DNA of 63,300 nucleotides from Thermovorax subterraneus (GCA_021608145.1 JAKIHM010000013.1:1-63300), one strand, 5' to 3'; counted from the stretch's first letter, positions 51,962 through 63,128 are shown. Numbers and translations: made by a program. The notes: generated by a model from the sequence alone, not told the origin.

Positions 51962-52961
51962 TTATGTCGTCGCCTCCTCCGCGGGAAATAATTATCTCGC
52001 CCGCATCCTCTAGCTTTCTTATGACGTTCACAATCTTTTGCTGGGCTTCTTCCACATCTCTGAGCCTTACGGGACCTAAATACTCCATATCCTCCTTTAT
52101 CATTTCGGCCTGGCGTTTTGACATATTGCTGAATATCTTGTTTTTTACCTCTTCACTCGCTCCTTTGAGCGCCAGCACCAGGTCTTGGTTATCTACTTCC
52201 CGCAATATTCTCTGGACCGACCTGTTGTCTAGTGTCAGTATGTCTTCAAATACAAACATCCTCTTCCTTATCTCTTCGGCCAACTCCGGATTTTCCATCT
52301 CAAGGGCTTCTATTATGTTCTTTTCTGTGCTGCGGTCTACGCCGTTTAAAATGTTCACTATAGCCTGTATTCCGCCAACATTGGTGTAATCCTCAATTAC
52401 TACCGTAGAAAGTTGCCTTTCCAAGACCTTCTCCACTTCCATGATGACTTCAGGTGAAACCCTCTCCATTGTAGCAATTCGTTTTGCTATATCCACCTGT
52501 TTTTCCGGCGGCAGCGACGAAAGAAGCAGCGCGGCTTTTTCAGGTTGAAGGTACGCCATTATCAGGGCTATGGTCTGCGAATTTTCATTTTGTATAAAAT
52601 TCAAAAGCTGGGAGGGGTCGGCCTTTCGAACAAAATCGAAGGGCCTGACCTGTAATGTTGAAGTTAACTTATTGATGATTTCAAAAGCCTTTTGGGTACC
52701 CAATGCTTTCTCTAATATCTCTTTTGCGTACTCTATTCCCCCTTGAGCTATGTAGTCATTGGCAACCACCATTTGGTAAAACTCTTCGAAAACGGCTCTC
52801 CTTTCTTCCTCTTTCACTTTTCTTAAACTTGCGATGTCTATAGTCAACTGCTCTATCTCTTCTTCTTTTAAATAGCGAAATACATTAGACGCAACTTCAG
52901 GACCTAATGCGACCATCAGAATTGCCGCTTTTTGCCTCCCGCTCATTTTTGACGACGGCAC
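51954..52961 (-). CDS. fliG: Flagellar motor switch protein FliG
   Basis: A 335-residue torque-ring protein with N-terminal (GRQKAAILMVALGPEVASNVFRYL), middle (EHPQT-like ENSQTIALIMAYLQPEKAALLLSSLP) and C-terminal domains. The C-domain carries the charged ridge that contacts MotA (LRKVDNQD-like VDNQDLVLALKG and MSKRQAEMIKEDMEYLGPVRLRDVE). GTG at 52961 has AAGAGG eight bases upstream; GTG and TTG codons nearer the site are too close. It overlaps fliH by eight bases. Confidence 0.96.
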   Translation of the reverse strand: MPSSKMSGRQKAAILMVALGPEVASNVFRYLKEEEIEQLTIDIASLRKVKEEERRAVFEEFYQMVVANDYIAQGGIEYAKEILEKALGTQKAFEIINKLTSTLQVRPFDFVRKADPSQLLNFIQNENSQTIALIMAYLQPEKAALLLSSLPPEKQVDIAKRIATMERVSPEVIMEVEKVLERQLSTVVIEDYTNVGGIQAIVNILNGVDRSTEKNIIEALEMENPELAEEIRKRMFVFEDILTLDNRSVQRILREVDNQDLVLALKGASEEVKNKIFSNMSKRQAEMIKEDMEYLGPVRLRDVEEAQQKIVNVIRKLEDAGEIIISRGGGDDIIV

Positions 52962-52973
52962 CTTCAACACCTC

Positions 52974-54518
52974 TTATTCTTCATTTAACCAGGTTCTAAG
53001 AATTTTGGCAACCTCTTCAGGCCTCTGCCTGGCAAGCCGCTCAATGTTTTTAAATAATTCCTTATTTTCATCGATCTCCACCGATGCAGCCTGCTGAGCT
53101 TCAGCAAGTTTCTGCGAAAGTTCTGCCGCTTCTTCTATCTGTAATTTTCTTCGCCTCAATGTTCTATACAAGAAAACCATTGCCGCAGCAAGAACTAAAA
53201 CCGTTATGATTACTAATATCCTCTGCCTCTGCCGGCTTTTGGCTTCTTCGCTTAGCTGTCTTGAAAGCATGTCAGTAAGCTGCGTGTCAAATGTCATTCC
53301 TTCAACCGTTATCTGATCCCGCTGTATGTCATAACCAACTGCGTTTCCGACGAGAGCAACTATTTTTTCTTTTTCACCATCAGTCAGCTCCCTGTTTATG
53401 ACAACCGAAACAGTAAGCTTTCTAACAGCTCCAGGTGCAACCGCAATATTTTCCTTCGATTCGTTCAATTCATAGTTGCGGATTATTTCGCTCTTTTGAT
53501 AATCAGAAGTCCCTCCCTGGTTCTGCTGCTGATATGTCCCTATGTTACTTCCCACTCCTGGTTCTCCCTGAGGAACGTTACCTTGCCCTGAAAAATATTC
53601 CCTCAATTCCTGGACACTTCTGAGCAATCCTTCGTTAAACTCCGGATTCGGCGGGGAAAACGTTCGGTTTTCAACCGTTTTTTTGTCGAAGTCTAGCTGG
53701 GCGTTCACCCGTACAGCCACATTGCCCGGACCGAATATCTGCTCAAGAAGCGACTGCACGCTGGATTGCAGCCGTTTCTGGAAATTTTCCTGGATGGCAA
53801 GCTGAGCGTTAACTAATTCCTTAGTATTCTCCTCTTCTGAAAGAGGTATATTCGACAATATCCTCCCGTGCTCATCTACAATGGTAATATTTTCCGGTTT
53901 AAGTCCCTCAACAGAGTGGGCAATTAAATTTATGATACCCCTTGTTTCCTCTTCAGTGAGTTCTTTTCCCGGTTTAATCTTCAGAAAAACCGCTGCCGAC
54001 GGTTCTCGCTGGGCATTTGGCTCTATGAAAAGGCTCTTCTGAGGTTGAACGATGTGTACGCGAGCTGTCTCTACTTGCTCCATTTCCTCTATAGTCCTTG
54101 CCAGCTCACCCTGCAGAGCCTGGGTATATTGAATCTGTTTTTCCCATTCTGTGGTCCCTAGCCTGGTTTTGCCAAAAATATCGCTGAAGCCTATCTGTCC
54201 GCCTTTCGGTAGTCCTTCTCTTGCAAGTTCCAGCCTTACTTTGTAGACATCTTTAGCATCGGTGAGAATCGTTCTTCCGCCATCGGTAAGCTGGTAAGGA
54301 ATTTTCATATCATCCAGCTTTTTTACAATTTCTCCAGCATCTTTTTCGTCTAAGTTGGAATAAAGTGTAACGTAATTCGGCCTTGTCATAAAATAACCTA
54401 ATATGGATACCATCAAAATTACAAGAGCTACACTTAATCCGATCCTTATCTTTTGAGCCTTGCTCTTTGATTCCCAAAATTCCTTCAATTTCTGCCTTAG
54501 ATTATTAATAAATTCCAT
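52974..54518 (-). CDS. fliF: Flagellar MS-ring protein FliF
   Basis: A 514-residue MS-ring subunit. Membrane helices lie at about 26-45 and 432-452. Between them are the ring-building motifs (YVTLYSNLDEKDAGEIVKKLD; LAREGLPKGGQIGF) and a variable loop (NVPQGEPGVGSN). The C-terminal tail (FKNIERLARQRPEEVAKILRTWL) binds FliG. It is the platform on which the basal body is built. AGGTGG precedes the ATG. Confidence 0.96.
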   Translation of the reverse strand: MEFINNLRQKLKEFWESKSKAQKIRIGLSVALVILMVSILGYFMTRPNYVTLYSNLDEKDAGEIVKKLDDMKIPYQLTDGGRTILTDAKDVYKVRLELAREGLPKGGQIGFSDIFGKTRLGTTEWEKQIQYTQALQGELARTIEEMEQVETARVHIVQPQKSLFIEPNAQREPSAAVFLKIKPGKELTEEETRGIINLIAHSVEGLKPENITIVDEHGRILSNIPLSEEENTKELVNAQLAIQENFQKRLQSSVQSLLEQIFGPGNVAVRVNAQLDFDKKTVENRTFSPPNPEFNEGLLRSVQELREYFSGQGNVPQGEPGVGSNIGTYQQQNQGGTSDYQKSEIIRNYELNESKENIAVAPGAVRKLTVSVVINRELTDGEKEKIVALVGNAVGYDIQRDQITVEGMTFDTQLTDMLSRQLSEEAKSRQRQRILVIITVLVLAAAMVFLYRTLRRRKLQIEEAAELSQKLAEAQQAASVEIDENKELFKNIERLARQRPEEVAKILRTWLNEE

Positions 54519-54537
54519 TAAATTCCACCTTCGCCTG

Positions 54538-54825
54538 TTATATCTGCATCCTCATGATCTCCTGGTAGGCTTCTATGGCTTTATTTCTCACTTGTATTGC
54601 CAGATCAAGAGAAAGTTTAGCTTTTTCTGCAGCAATCATCACTTCATGGACGCTTATATCTTCTCCGGCAAGCATTTTCTTTAGGATATCATCGTAATTT
54701 TTTTGATAACCGTTAATCGTTTCAAAGGCCTTTTTCAACAATTCACTGAAGGAGTTGCTGCTTTTGTTGTCCGCAGGCTGGACATACAAATTGCCGATTG
54801 ACTCTCCGACCCTGCCAATTTGCAC
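54538..54825 (-). CDS. fliE: Flagellar basal-body protein FliE
   Basis: A 95-residue helical protein that joins the MS ring to the rod. The family C-terminal block is clear: DISVHEVMIAAEKAKLSLDLAIQVRNKAIEAYQEIMRMQI. The start is GTG with AGGGGG eight bases upstream. It is the third gene of the operon. Confidence 0.94.
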   Translation of the reverse strand: MQIGRVGESIGNLYVQPADNKSSNSFSELLKKAFETINGYQKNYDDILKKMLAGEDISVHEVMIAAEKAKLSLDLAIQVRNKAIEAYQEIMRMQI

Positions 54826-54859
54826 TGCGTTTACCCCCTTTTTCCTTCGTCAGCATTCA

Positions 54860-55303
54860 TCACGCCTTTCCTATCTCTAATGCTTTACTAATCATGCTTT
54901 TTACCGAATTTATCGCCGTCACATTAGCTTCATAACTTCTTGTTGCCGATATCATATCGACCATCTCTGTTACGATATTTACATTAGGCATTCTCACATA
55001 TCCGTCTTCGTCGGCATCGGGATGCGACGGGTCGTATACTAGCCTGAAAGGTGCATTATCTTCCTCTATAGCCACTACCCGAACTCCTTCCCCAGTAGCA
55101 TTTAATAGCGTGTTTTGGAGGAGTTCTCTAAAATTAGGCTCGGACCTTTTTTCCTGAAAAATGACCCTTTTTCTCCTGTAAGGACCTCCCTGTTCAGTGC
55201 GGGTGGTATTCACATTAGCTATGTTATTCGAAATCACATCCATCCTAAGCCTTTGAGCGGTTAGACCCGAAGCGCTAATTTCCATTGCCCTGAAGATACT
55301 CAT
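54860..55303 (-). CDS. flgC: Flagellar rod protein FlgC
   Basis: A 147-residue proximal rod subunit with N-terminal [26 protein letters not shown] and C-terminal [33 protein letters not shown], the paired rod-type helices. It lies five bases from flgB, and both are exported before hook assembly. Confidence 0.96.
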   Translation of the reverse strand: MSIFRAMEISASGLTAQRLRMDVISNNIANVNTTRTEQGGPYRRKRVIFQEKRSEPNFRELLQNTLLNATGEGVRVVAIEEDNAPFRLVYDPSHPDADEDGYVRMPNVNIVTEMVDMISATRSYEANVTAINSVKSMISKALEIGKA

Positions 55304-55308
55304 AACCG

Positions 55309-55716
55309 CTATCTCCTTCCTTCGGTAATTGCCGACCTCAATAAAGAAAACTGCCTTTGGACCTGCTCGGCTATTATGTTGTAAGATAAAGCATTCTCGG
55401 CAAGTTCGACCATTTCTTTATCTATGTCCACGTTATTTCCGTCGTTTCTCAAGGTTCTATCGTTTTGGACAATAATCTTCGGCTTTATATCTATCATCGA
55501 CCATGTATTTTGAATATGCTTTTCGTTGGTAGTGGAAAGGGGAAGCTTAGAACCGTTTTCCTTTAAATAGTTTTTAAGCAAATCTTCAAAAACAATGTCT
55601 GATCTCTTGAAATTTGGCGTATCGACATTGGCGATGTTGTTAGCCAGCACTTCTTGCCTTAACCATTTGGCATCTAGAAAACTTTCTAAAAGGCCCGCCA
55701 TTTTAAAGATATCCAT
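55309..55716 (-). CDS. flgB: Flagellar rod protein FlgB
   Basis: A 135-residue rod subunit, first gene of the fla/che operon. The family motifs are [24 protein letters not shown] at the N-terminus and [32 protein letters not shown] at the C-terminus. ATG at 55716 is preceded by GAAGGTGAAGG; an earlier in-frame start nine codons upstream would extend it with charged residues. The leader to the predicted promoter is about 105 bases. Confidence 0.94.
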   Translation of the reverse strand: MDIFKMAGLLESFLDAKWLRQEVLANNIANVDTPNFKRSDIVFEDLLKNYLKENGSKLPLSTTNEKHIQNTWSMIDIKPKIIVQNDRTLRNDGNNVDIDKEMVELAENALSYNIIAEQVQRQFSLLRSAITEGRR

Positions 55717-55827
55717 TTTGCCTTCACCTTCTTTTTTCGACAATACAAAAGTGATTTATTTTCTTAACTTCGCTAAAAATTTATATTTTCCTGCTTTTAC
55801 CTCAAAATTTATGTCTTTTTATGTCAC

Positions 55828-55856
55828 ATTATAACACACATGGATATTTTTGTATA
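55828..55856 (-). promoter_or_regulatory. Main fla/che operon promoter (sigma-A type)
   Basis: On the minus strand TATACA (55851-55856), 17 bases and an extended -10, TGTTATAAT, with the hexamer at 55828-55833. It lies between the codY terminator and flgB. Two imperfect CodY-box-like sequences (55795-55809 and 55767-55781) are in the leader. Confidence 0.7.
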
Positions 55857-55884
55857 TGATACTTTGGGACTACCTAAAAGCACA

Positions 55885-55917
55885 AAAAATGCGTGAAATA
55901 AAATTTCACGCATTTTT
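55885..55917 (-). terminator. codY terminator
   Basis: A 14-base inverted repeat (55885-55898 and 55904-55917) with a five-base loop and T-rich 3' side on the minus strand. Its upstream arm overlaps the codY stop codon. It insulates the fla/che operon from the topA-codY run. Confidence 0.9.
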
Positions 55918-56701
55918 ATGAGCGAACTTTTTTTAGTTCTTCCAGCAGTTTGTCGTTTAAAACTTTTATATATGTTCCTTTCATTCCCAATGACCTGGAT
56001 TCTATCACTCCCGCGCTCTCTAACTTTCTAAGCGCGTTTACTATTACAGAACGTGTTATTCCTACTCTATCTGCAATTTTGCTTGCCACCAACAATCCTT
56101 CATTTCCTTCCAACTCTTCGAAAATGTGCTGCACGGCTTCTAGTTCCGAGAATGACAGGGTACCTATGGCAAGCTGCACCACCGCTTTCTTCCGAGCTTC
56201 CTCTTCTATCTCTTCAGTCTTCGACCTCAGTATTTCCATCCCTACGACCGTTGCGCTGTACTCCGCAAGAACCAGGTCATCATCGGTAAATTTGTCGCCG
56301 AACCTGGCAAGGACAAGAGTGCCTAACCTTTCCCCTCCTCCGTTTATAGGCACGATAGTCACTAATTTCCCCGGATGCGGACATCTCTGAGTGCTGTCAA
56401 ACACGCACTCGAGTTCTTCCTGAGGTATATTCGGCATCGTCTCGTGAATTTCCAGCAACTTGTCATTGTACTCTTTTGGAAACATCTTTTCTTCCAGGAC
56501 TCTATTTTGTATAACGTCGCAATCGTATTCGTTGAGAAGCGCATAGCCCAAAACCTTTCCTTTTCGGCTAGCTACATAAGCGTTGGCATTTAAGACTTCG
56601 CTTAAAATCTTGCAGACTTCGCTGAAATCCACAGGATAACCTGCAGATCTTTGTAGTAATTTGTTGATTCTCCTTGTTTTTTCTAGCAAATCACTGCTCA
56701 T
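55916..56701 (-). CDS. codY: Global regulator CodY
   Basis: A 261-residue repressor. The N-terminal GAF domain senses branched-chain amino acids, and GTP is a co-signal in many species. The C-terminal winged helix-turn-helix ([41 protein letters not shown], given here as two adjoining family blocks) binds DNA. It represses nutrient uptake, amino acid synthesis and, in Bacillus, motility genes during rich growth. ATG at 56701 has AAGGAGG nine bases upstream. It follows hslU by 44 bases and comes just before the fla/che promoter. Confidence 0.96.
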   Translation of the reverse strand: MSSDLLEKTRRINKLLQRSAGYPVDFSEVCKILSEVLNANAYVASRKGKVLGYALLNEYDCDVIQNRVLEEKMFPKEYNDKLLEIHETMPNIPQEELECVFDSTQRCPHPGKLVTIVPINGGGERLGTLVLARFGDKFTDDDLVLAEYSATVVGMEILRSKTEEIEEEARKKAVVQLAIGTLSFSELEAVQHIFEELEGNEGLLVASKIADRVGITRSVIVNALRKLESAGVIESRSLGMKGTYIKVLNDKLLEELKKVRS

Positions 56702-56745
56702 TTTATATTTCCTCCTTTTCCGATTTTTTAAATTAATTAATTGTA

Positions 56746-58149
56746 TCACAAAATATACATGCTTAAATCCTTATCTTTGACTATCTCTTTTAGTTTTTCA
56801 TTGACGTAATTTCTGTCGATGATAAATTCGGGGCTTTTTTCCTTGATCTCGGAGGCATTGAAAGATATATCTTCCAATAACTTTTCCATAATTGTGTGAA
56901 GTCTCCTTGCACCAATATTCTCTGTATGTTGATTTACATGTACTGCTATATTTACTATCTCATCAATAGCATCTTCCGTAAAATGGATTTTTATTCCTTC
57001 AGTTTCCAGCAAAGCCTTATATTGTTTTATCAGAGAATTTTTTGGCTCAACTAAAATTCTCTTTAAGTCTTCCTTTGTGAGGCTCTTCAGTTCCACGCGA
57101 ATCGGAAATCTTCCCTGCAGCTCAGGTATGAGGTCTGAGGGCTTCGAAATGTGAAAAGCTCCCGCAGCAATAAACAGAATATGATCAGTTTTTACAGGCC
57201 CGTACTTCGTCACTACCGTGCAACCTTCGACAATCGGAAGAATATCCCTCTGAACGCCTTCTCTTGATACATCCGGGCCTGTTCCATGCTCTCTTCCTGC
57301 TATCTTGTCTATTTCGTCTATAAAGATGATGCCCGTTTCTTCTGCCCTTTTTATTGCCTCCGATATGACTTCATCCATATCTATGAGCTTTTGGGCTTCT
57401 TCCTGGGTCAATATCTTCCTTGCAGTTTCGATAGTGACTCTTTTTTTCTTTTTCCGCTTTGGAATAAGGCCGCCAAACAAATCCTGGAAATTAATTCCCA
57501 TTTCTTCAATTCCGTAATTCGAAAATACTTCCAACACTGGCATAGAATTGTCCTCAATTTCTATTTCTATCATTTCATTATCTAATTTCCCGGACTTAAT
57601 ATCTTCAAGCATCACCTTACGCTTTTCTTTAGCCATCCTCAACTTTCTTTCGTATTCATCGTCGTTTTCTTCAATCCTCGATACATTTCCAAAAAGTACT
57701 TCAAAAGGATTTTTAAAACCGGTGCTCCTTACCGGATCAGGCTGCAGTATTTCCGCAATCCTGAGCTCTGCTAGTTCCCTCGCCCTGTCTTTTACCTGTT
57801 CCATTTTCTCCACTTTGACCATTCTTATGGAGGTTTCCACCAGATCCCTCACCATCGAATCCACATCGCGCCCGACATAACCGACTTCAGTAAATTTAGT
57901 GGCTTCAACCTTGACGAAAGGAGCGTTCACAAGCTTTGCAAGTCTTCTTGCTATTTCCGTTTTACCCACTCCCGTAGGTCCAATCATCAATATATTTTTT
58001 GGCATTATTTCATCTTGAAGCTCCTTGGGTAGCTTTTGCCTCCTGTATCTATTTCGAAGTGCGATAGCCACACACCGTTTGGCTTCCTGCTGACCAACTA
58101 TATATTTATCCAGCTCTTCAACAATCCTTATAGGGGTTAAATCTTCCAA
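56746..58149 (-). CDS. hslU: ATP-dependent protease ATPase subunit HslU (ClpY)
   Basis: A 467-residue AAA+ unfoldase. Walker A is GPTGVGKTE, followed by the pore-loop region [21 protein letters not shown], the inserted I-domain (about 110-245), Walker [12 protein letters not shown], and a C-terminal tail ending LSMYIL that docks into HslV. It feeds proteins to HslV. The start is TTG with GGAGG nine bases upstream. It lies 14 bases after hslV. Confidence 0.97.
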   Translation of the reverse strand: MEDLTPIRIVEELDKYIVGQQEAKRCVAIALRNRYRRQKLPKELQDEIMPKNILMIGPTGVGKTEIARRLAKLVNAPFVKVEATKFTEVGYVGRDVDSMVRDLVETSIRMVKVEKMEQVKDRARELAELRIAEILQPDPVRSTGFKNPFEVLFGNVSRIEENDDEYERKLRMAKEKRKVMLEDIKSGKLDNEMIEIEIEDNSMPVLEVFSNYGIEEMGINFQDLFGGLIPKRKKKKRVTIETARKILTQEEAQKLIDMDEVISEAIKRAEETGIIFIDEIDKIAGREHGTGPDVSREGVQRDILPIVEGCTVVTKYGPVKTDHILFIAAGAFHISKPSDLIPELQGRFPIRVELKSLTKEDLKRILVEPKNSLIKQYKALLETEGIKIHFTEDAIDEIVNIAVHVNQHTENIGARRLHTIMEKLLEDISFNASEIKEKSPEFIIDRNYVNEKLKEIVKDKDLSMYIL

Positions 58150-58163
58150 AATTCTTTCCCTCC

Positions 58164-58694
58164 TTAGAGAACTTCCACCGATATATAATCGTTAGTATAG
58201 ACGCATATATCCGCTGCAATTTTTAGTGCTTCTTGGACAATTTTTTCGGGAGGTAAATCCGTAAATTGTGAAAGCGCTCTAGCAGCGGCAAGGGCATAAG
58301 GCCCTCCCGACCCTATTGCTGCTATACCGTCGTCAGGTTCTACCACTTCTCCGCTTCCTGATATAATGAAAATGTGCTCCTTGTCAGCCGCTATCAGTAA
58401 AGCCTCCAATTTCCTGAGCATTCTGTCGGTGCGCCATTCTTTCGCCAACTCTACGGCAGCCCTTACGAGATTGCCGTGAAATTCCTCCAATTTTGCCTCG
58501 AATTTCTCAAAAAGGGTCACCGCGTCGGCCACAGAACCGGCAAAGCCTGCAAGCACTTGGCCGTTATATATTTTCCTAACTTTTTTGGCATGATGCTTCA
58601 TTATGGTGTTTTGCCCAAAAGTAACTTGCCCGTCTCCTGCCATTGCGGCTCCCTTTTGATTTACTATAGCTACTATCGTAGTTGCTGAAAACAT
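58164..58694 (-). CDS. hslV: ATP-dependent protease subunit HslV (ClpQ)
   Basis: A 176-residue peptidase of the proteasome beta type. The N-terminus reads [10 protein letters not shown], so a four-residue propeptide would be removed to expose the catalytic Thr (T5). Other family blocks, [23 protein letters not shown]-like segments, [14 protein letters not shown] and ICVYTNDYI, are intact. It forms a double hexamer that degrades proteins unfolded by HslU. The start overlaps the xerC stop by one base. Confidence 0.96.
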   Translation of the reverse strand: MFSATTIVAIVNQKGAAMAGDGQVTFGQNTIMKHHAKKVRKIYNGQVLAGFAGSVADAVTLFEKFEAKLEEFHGNLVRAAVELAKEWRTDRMLRKLEALLIAADKEHIFIISGSGEVVEPDDGIAAIGSGGPYALAAARALSQFTDLPPEKIVQEALKIAADICVYTNDYISVEVL

Positions 58695-59608
58695 CAGCTT
58701 TCCTCCTTCTTACTTGTGCGAGGAAACACCTTATCGTATATTTCCTTTAACCTTTCTTTTGTCAGATGAGTATAAAGCTGTGTTGTGGATAGGCTCACAT
58801 GTCCCAATAATTCCTGCACAGTTTTAAGATCAGCCCCATTGTTCAGCATGTGCGTCGCAAATGTATGCCTCAAAGTGTGGGGACTAATATTTTTTTTCAA
58901 AGACAATTCTTTCACATACTTATCTATAATTCTCCTCACGCTTCTATCCGTTAACTTAGTCCCGTTTTTGTTAAGAAAAAGATACTCACAGCTCAAATTT
59001 TTTACAAGATAAGGCCTGCTTTTTTTCAAATATTCTTCCAGGCTTTCTGCCGCCTTTGACCCGAAAAATACTATCCTTTCTCTTGAACCTTTGCCGTATA
59101 CTATTATGAAATTTGCGCCCATGTTTATATCTTTAAGTTTTATTGAAACGAGCTCACTTACTCTCACACCAGTGGCATATAAAAGCTCCATGATAGCCCT
59201 ATCGCGAATCCCCAATATGTCATTTTTAGGTGCCGAAAGCAGTGCCTCCACTTCTGAAGGATATAAAAATTGCGGTAACTTCTTCGGGAGTTTCATTCCC
59301 TGCACCATTTGGGTGGGATCCTCGGATATGATTCCTTCTGTAACAAGATATTTAAAAAAGCTCCTCAACGCCGAAAGTTTTCTTGTTATGCTTTTTTTCG
59401 CAACACCTTTCTCTTTTAAATAAGCCAGAAAACCTCTTATGTCAAGGTGGGTAATGTTCTTTAAACTCTTTGTTTCGGATATTTTATTTTGTTCCAAATA
59501 TTCTATAAACTGTCCTAAGTCGCCGGCATAAGCTTTCAATGTATTCTCCGATTGGTTTTTAGCAGCTTTTATGTAATTTAAGAAGCTGTCTACCACCTCA
59601 TATTCCAT
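58694..59608 (-). CDS. xerC: Tyrosine recombinase XerC (CodV type)
   Basis: A 304-residue tyrosine recombinase. The N-terminal SAM-like core-binding domain (about 1-90) is followed by the catalytic domain with R149 ([11 protein letters not shown]), K173, H244 and R247 ([10 protein letters not shown]), H270 ([11 protein letters not shown]) and the nucleophile Y279. It resolves chromosome dimers at dif, usually with a second recombinase. In Firmicutes this gene is codV, next to hslVU-codY, exactly as here, so it is housekeeping rather than a phage integrase. Confidence 0.94.
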   Translation of the reverse strand: MEYEVVDSFLNYIKAAKNQSENTLKAYAGDLGQFIEYLEQNKISETKSLKNITHLDIRGFLAYLKEKGVAKKSITRKLSALRSFFKYLVTEGIISEDPTQMVQGMKLPKKLPQFLYPSEVEALLSAPKNDILGIRDRAIMELLYATGVRVSELVSIKLKDINMGANFIIVYGKGSRERIVFFGSKAAESLEEYLKKSRPYLVKNLSCEYLFLNKNGTKLTDRSVRRIIDKYVKELSLKKNISPHTLRHTFATHMLNNGADLKTVQELLGHVSLSTTQLYTHLTKERLKEIYDKVFPRTSKKEES

Positions 59609-59729
59609 AGGTTATCAACCTCGCACAGCGAACAATTAATATACTACCACAACCTTTGATTTTATGCAAGATTAAATTCTAAATTATTTTTAAATTATAT
59701 GTTAAATTTTTTTGAAATTATGACCATAC

Positions 59730-61043
59730 CTAAATTTTTAACTCATGAGCTTCTATAAACTTTCTTAGCACCTCTATGGAACGCTCTGCTAAAAGCTGAT
59801 TTCTCTCCTTTTTTGACTTTATCCTCCCGTCAAGCGGGGGGAGCAAACCGAAATTAGCTTTCATCGGCTGAAAATTCCGGGGGTCGGCAGTGGCCACATA
59901 ATTGCATAGCGACCCTATCACCGTCTCCAATGGGAAAGAAATGGGATTTTGCCCTTTTATACGCCGAACCATGTTAACTCCGGCTACTATCCCGGATGCC
60001 GCCGATTCTATATACCCTTCCACTCCGGTTATTTGGCCTGCAAAAAACAGCCCCTGAGCCGACTTTATTTCAAGCCAGGGATGTAAGAATTTAGGGCTCA
60101 TTATAAACGTATTCCTGTGTATAAAACCGTATCGCACAAACTCAGGGTCTTTTAAGCCCGGAATTTTACTGAAAACCCGTTTTTGTTCCGGCCATTTTAA
60201 GCTAGTCTGAAAACCCACCATGTTGAATAGAGTGCCTTCTTTGTTTTCTTTTCTGAGCTGAACTACAGCGAAAGGCTGCTTGCCGGTTCTCGGGTCTATT
60301 ATTCCTACCGGCTTTAACGGTCCGAAAAGAAGCGTCTTAGGGCCCCTTTTTGCCATAACTTCGATGGGCATGCAGCCTTCGAAAAATACCGGCTTTTCAA
60401 ATTCTTTAAGGGGATGGACTTCGGCATTTATCAGTTCGTTGTAAAACTCCATATACTCCTCTTCTGTCATCGGCAAATTCACATAATCTTCGTCACCCTT
60501 GTTGTACCTCGAACCCCAGAAAGCAACATTCCAATCTATGGAATCCCTAGTAATTATAGGAGCAGCAGCGTCGTAAAAGTAAAGGTATTCCTTCCCCAAA
60601 AATTCGCTTATAGCTTTAGATAATGCATCAGAAGTTAGAGGGCCAGTTGCTATAATTGCAGGAGGTTGGGGAATATCCACCACTTCTTCCCTTTTTATTT
60701 CAATTAGAGGGTGTTCTTCAATTGCAGCAGTTACAGCCGAGGAAAACTTTTCCCGGTCTACGGCAAGAGCTGCACCGGCCGGAACGCTGTTTTCCTCGGC
60801 TTTTTCTATTATCAAAGAGCCCAAAAGCCGCATTTCTTCTTTTAAAAGCCCCGCAGCATTGGTGAGCTCGTTAGACCTTAGCGAATTGCTACATACAAGC
60901 TCGGCCAATTTATCAGTATGATGGGCAGGAGTAGTCTTTAATGGTCTCATTTCGTAAAGCTCTACTTTAAACCCCATATTTGCTATGTGCCATGCAGCTT
61001 CGCATCCAGCCAGTCCGCCTCCAATGACCTTGATTTTTTCCAT
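59730..61043 (-). CDS. trmFO: tRNA m5U54 methyltransferase TrmFO
   Basis: A 437-residue flavoprotein that methylates U54 in the tRNA T-loop using methylene-tetrahydrofolate and FADH2. The FAD-binding GGGLAG is at 8-13. Family segments include ELVCSNSLRSNELTNAAGLLKEEM and the cysteine in FFEGCMPIEVMA. It is the folate-dependent alternative to TrmA and is typical of Firmicutes. It follows topA by three bases. A 121-base AT-rich gap to xerC may contain a promoter, but I could not assign one with confidence. Confidence 0.96.
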   Translation of the reverse strand: MEKIKVIGGGLAGCEAAWHIANMGFKVELYEMRPLKTTPAHHTDKLAELVCSNSLRSNELTNAAGLLKEEMRLLGSLIIEKAEENSVPAGAALAVDREKFSSAVTAAIEEHPLIEIKREEVVDIPQPPAIIATGPLTSDALSKAISEFLGKEYLYFYDAAAPIITRDSIDWNVAFWGSRYNKGDEDYVNLPMTEEEYMEFYNELINAEVHPLKEFEKPVFFEGCMPIEVMAKRGPKTLLFGPLKPVGIIDPRTGKQPFAVVQLRKENKEGTLFNMVGFQTSLKWPEQKRVFSKIPGLKDPEFVRYGFIHRNTFIMSPKFLHPWLEIKSAQGLFFAGQITGVEGYIESAASGIVAGVNMVRRIKGQNPISFPLETVIGSLCNYVATADPRNFQPMKANFGLLPPLDGRIKSKKERNQLLAERSIEVLRKFIEAHELKI

Positions 61044-61046
61044 CTT

Positions 61047-63128
61047 TCATCCCTCCAACTTTTTATAACCGCATTCAGGGTTTGTACATACTGCCATTTT
61101 TTTGTTTCTTGCAGTCTTTTCTACCATCAAGCCGCCGCAACGGGGACAGGGTGATTCGACAGGTGGGTCCCACGACACAAAATCGCATTCGGGATAGTTA
61201 CTGCACCCGTAAAATTTCCGCCCTTTTTTCGATTTTCTTATAACTATATCGCCGCCACATTTAGGACACTTGACGCCAAGTTGCTCAATTAGCGGTTTTG
61301 TGTTGCGGCATTCCGGGAACCCGGAACACGCCATGAATTCACCATATTTTCCTCGTTTTATCACCATATTTCTGCCGCATATCTCGCACTTTTCATTAGT
61401 AACTTCATCTTCAATCTTCACTTCCTCGATTTTCTCCTCCGCCACCCTCAGTTTTTCCTTGAAGGGTCCGTAAAAAGATTCTACGATTTGCCGCCAGTTT
61501 TCTTCTCCCGATTCTATTTTATCCAACTGACTTTCCATTTCTGCGGTAAAATCGAGGTCAACGATATCGCTAAAGTATTCCTTCAAAATTTCGGTCACTA
61601 TTTGCCCCAATTCCGTCGGCTTAAACCTCCCTTTTTCCTTTTTTACGTAACCCCTTTTTTGAATGGTATCTATAATGGGCGCATAAGTACTCGGACGACC
61701 TATACCCCTTTCCTCCAACGCTTTTACCAGCATGGCTTCAGTATATCTGGGTGGCGGCTGGGTAAAATGCTGTTCGGGTTTGATCTGCAAAAGCACGAGA
61801 GTCTGCCCTTCAGTAAGTTCGGGCAGCAAACCTTCTTCTCTTTCTGTTTCTTCGTCGGCTCCTTCGGTATAAACGGCCATGAAACCAGAAAATTTAAGGG
61901 TTGAACCTGAAGCCTTAAAAATATAATCCCCCGCTTTTATTTCCGCCGAAACAGTATCATATACTGCCGGCGCCATTTGGCTTGCCACAAACCTTTCCCA
62001 TATTAATTTATATAGTTTGTACTGGTCGGTAGTCAGCGAGCTTTTAATAGATTCGGGATGCCGGAAGACGGAAGTGGGTCTTATGGCTTCATGGGCATCT
62101 TGAATATTTTTTTTGTTCTTTTGAGCCGACGTACCGCTTCCTATATACTCAGTTCCATAATTTTTCAATATATACTCTCTGGCCTCTTTTTGGGCTTGTT
62201 CTGATATTCTAGTCGAATCGGTCCTTATATAAGTCACAAGCCCTACAGTGCCTTCTCCTTTGATATCCAGCCCTTCGTAAAGCTGCTGGGCTATCATCAT
62301 CGTCTTTTTGGCGGTAAAGCCAAGTTTCCTTGCAGCCTCTTGCTGCATAGTGCTCGTCGTAAAAGGCGGTGAGGGGTTGCGGCGACGCTCGCCTTTTTTG
62401 ACCTCTACAACAGTGAAAATCTCTTTTTGCAAATCGGCTATGATTTTTTCTACCATATCGCGGTTTTTTAAGCTTAGTTTTTCATCTCCCTTAGAATGAA
62501 GCTTGGCAATGAAAGAATTGCTACCTTCCTGACATGCAAGTTCTGCCTCAATCGTCCAGTATTCTTCAGGGACAAATTCAGCTATCTCCTTTTCCCGGTC
62601 GCATATCATCCTCACGGCCGCCGATTGAACCCTGCCGGCACTCAATCCCCACTTGACCTTGCGCCACAAAATCGGGCTTATTTTATAACCCACCAGCCGA
62701 TCCAAAATTCTCCTGGCCTGCTGGGCATCTACCAGATTCATATCGATCTTTCGAGGGCGGCGCAAGGATTCGGAAACGGCATTTTTTGTTATCTCATGGA
62801 ATTCCACTCTGCACGGGGATTCAAGGGGGAGCTCCAAAAGATGTGCAAGATGCCACGATATGGCCTCGCCCTCCCTGTCAGGGTCTGTAGCAAGCAAGAC
62901 ATTTTTCACTTTGGCAGCTTCTTTTTTCAGGTTTTCTATCAACGGCCCTTTCCCTCGGATGGTTATATATTTTGGAATAAAGCCATTTTCAATATCAATG
63001 CCGAGCTGACTTTTCGGCAGGTCTCTGACATGACCCATGGAAGCCACTACTTTGTATTCCTTTCCTAAAAAACGGCTGATTGTTTTTGCTTTAGCTGGAG
63101 ATTCAACGATTATTAGCGACTTTGCCAT
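61047..63128 (-). CDS. topA: DNA topoisomerase I
   Basis: A 693-residue type IA topoisomerase that relaxes negative supercoils. The TOPRIM domain has the catalytic Glu in IVESPAKAK (E9) and DPDRE (82-86). The active-site Tyr is in [11 protein letters not shown] (Y300). The C-terminus has three zinc-binding repeats of the CxxC type: CEICGRNM with [15 protein letters not shown] with CSNYPEC, and CPRCGGLM with CTNPEC. A GAGGTG site is five bases before the ATG. It heads the topA-trmFO-xerC-hslVU-codY run. Confidence 0.97.
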   Translation of the reverse strand: MAKSLIIVESPAKAKTISRFLGKEYKVVASMGHVRDLPKSQLGIDIENGFIPKYITIRGKGPLIENLKKEAAKVKNVLLATDPDREGEAISWHLAHLLELPLESPCRVEFHEITKNAVSESLRRPRKIDMNLVDAQQARRILDRLVGYKISPILWRKVKWGLSAGRVQSAAVRMICDREKEIAEFVPEEYWTIEAELACQEGSNSFIAKLHSKGDEKLSLKNRDMVEKIIADLQKEIFTVVEVKKGERRRNPSPPFTTSTMQQEAARKLGFTAKKTMMIAQQLYEGLDIKGEGTVGLVTYIRTDSTRISEQAQKEAREYILKNYGTEYIGSGTSAQKNKKNIQDAHEAIRPTSVFRHPESIKSSLTTDQYKLYKLIWERFVASQMAPAVYDTVSAEIKAGDYIFKASGSTLKFSGFMAVYTEGADEETEREEGLLPELTEGQTLVLLQIKPEQHFTQPPPRYTEAMLVKALEERGIGRPSTYAPIIDTIQKRGYVKKEKGRFKPTELGQIVTEILKEYFSDIVDLDFTAEMESQLDKIESGEENWRQIVESFYGPFKEKLRVAEEKIEEVKIEDEVTNEKCEICGRNMVIKRGKYGEFMACSGFPECRNTKPLIEQLGVKCPKCGGDIVIRKSKKGRKFYGCSNYPECDFVSWDPPVESPCPRCGGLMVEKTARNKKMAVCTNPECGYKKLEG

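Noticed and set aside
58694-59608. Possible phage integrase or integration site
   Set aside because: The tyrosine recombinase sits in the conserved codV-hslV-hslU-codY order, with no att repeats or phage genes nearby.
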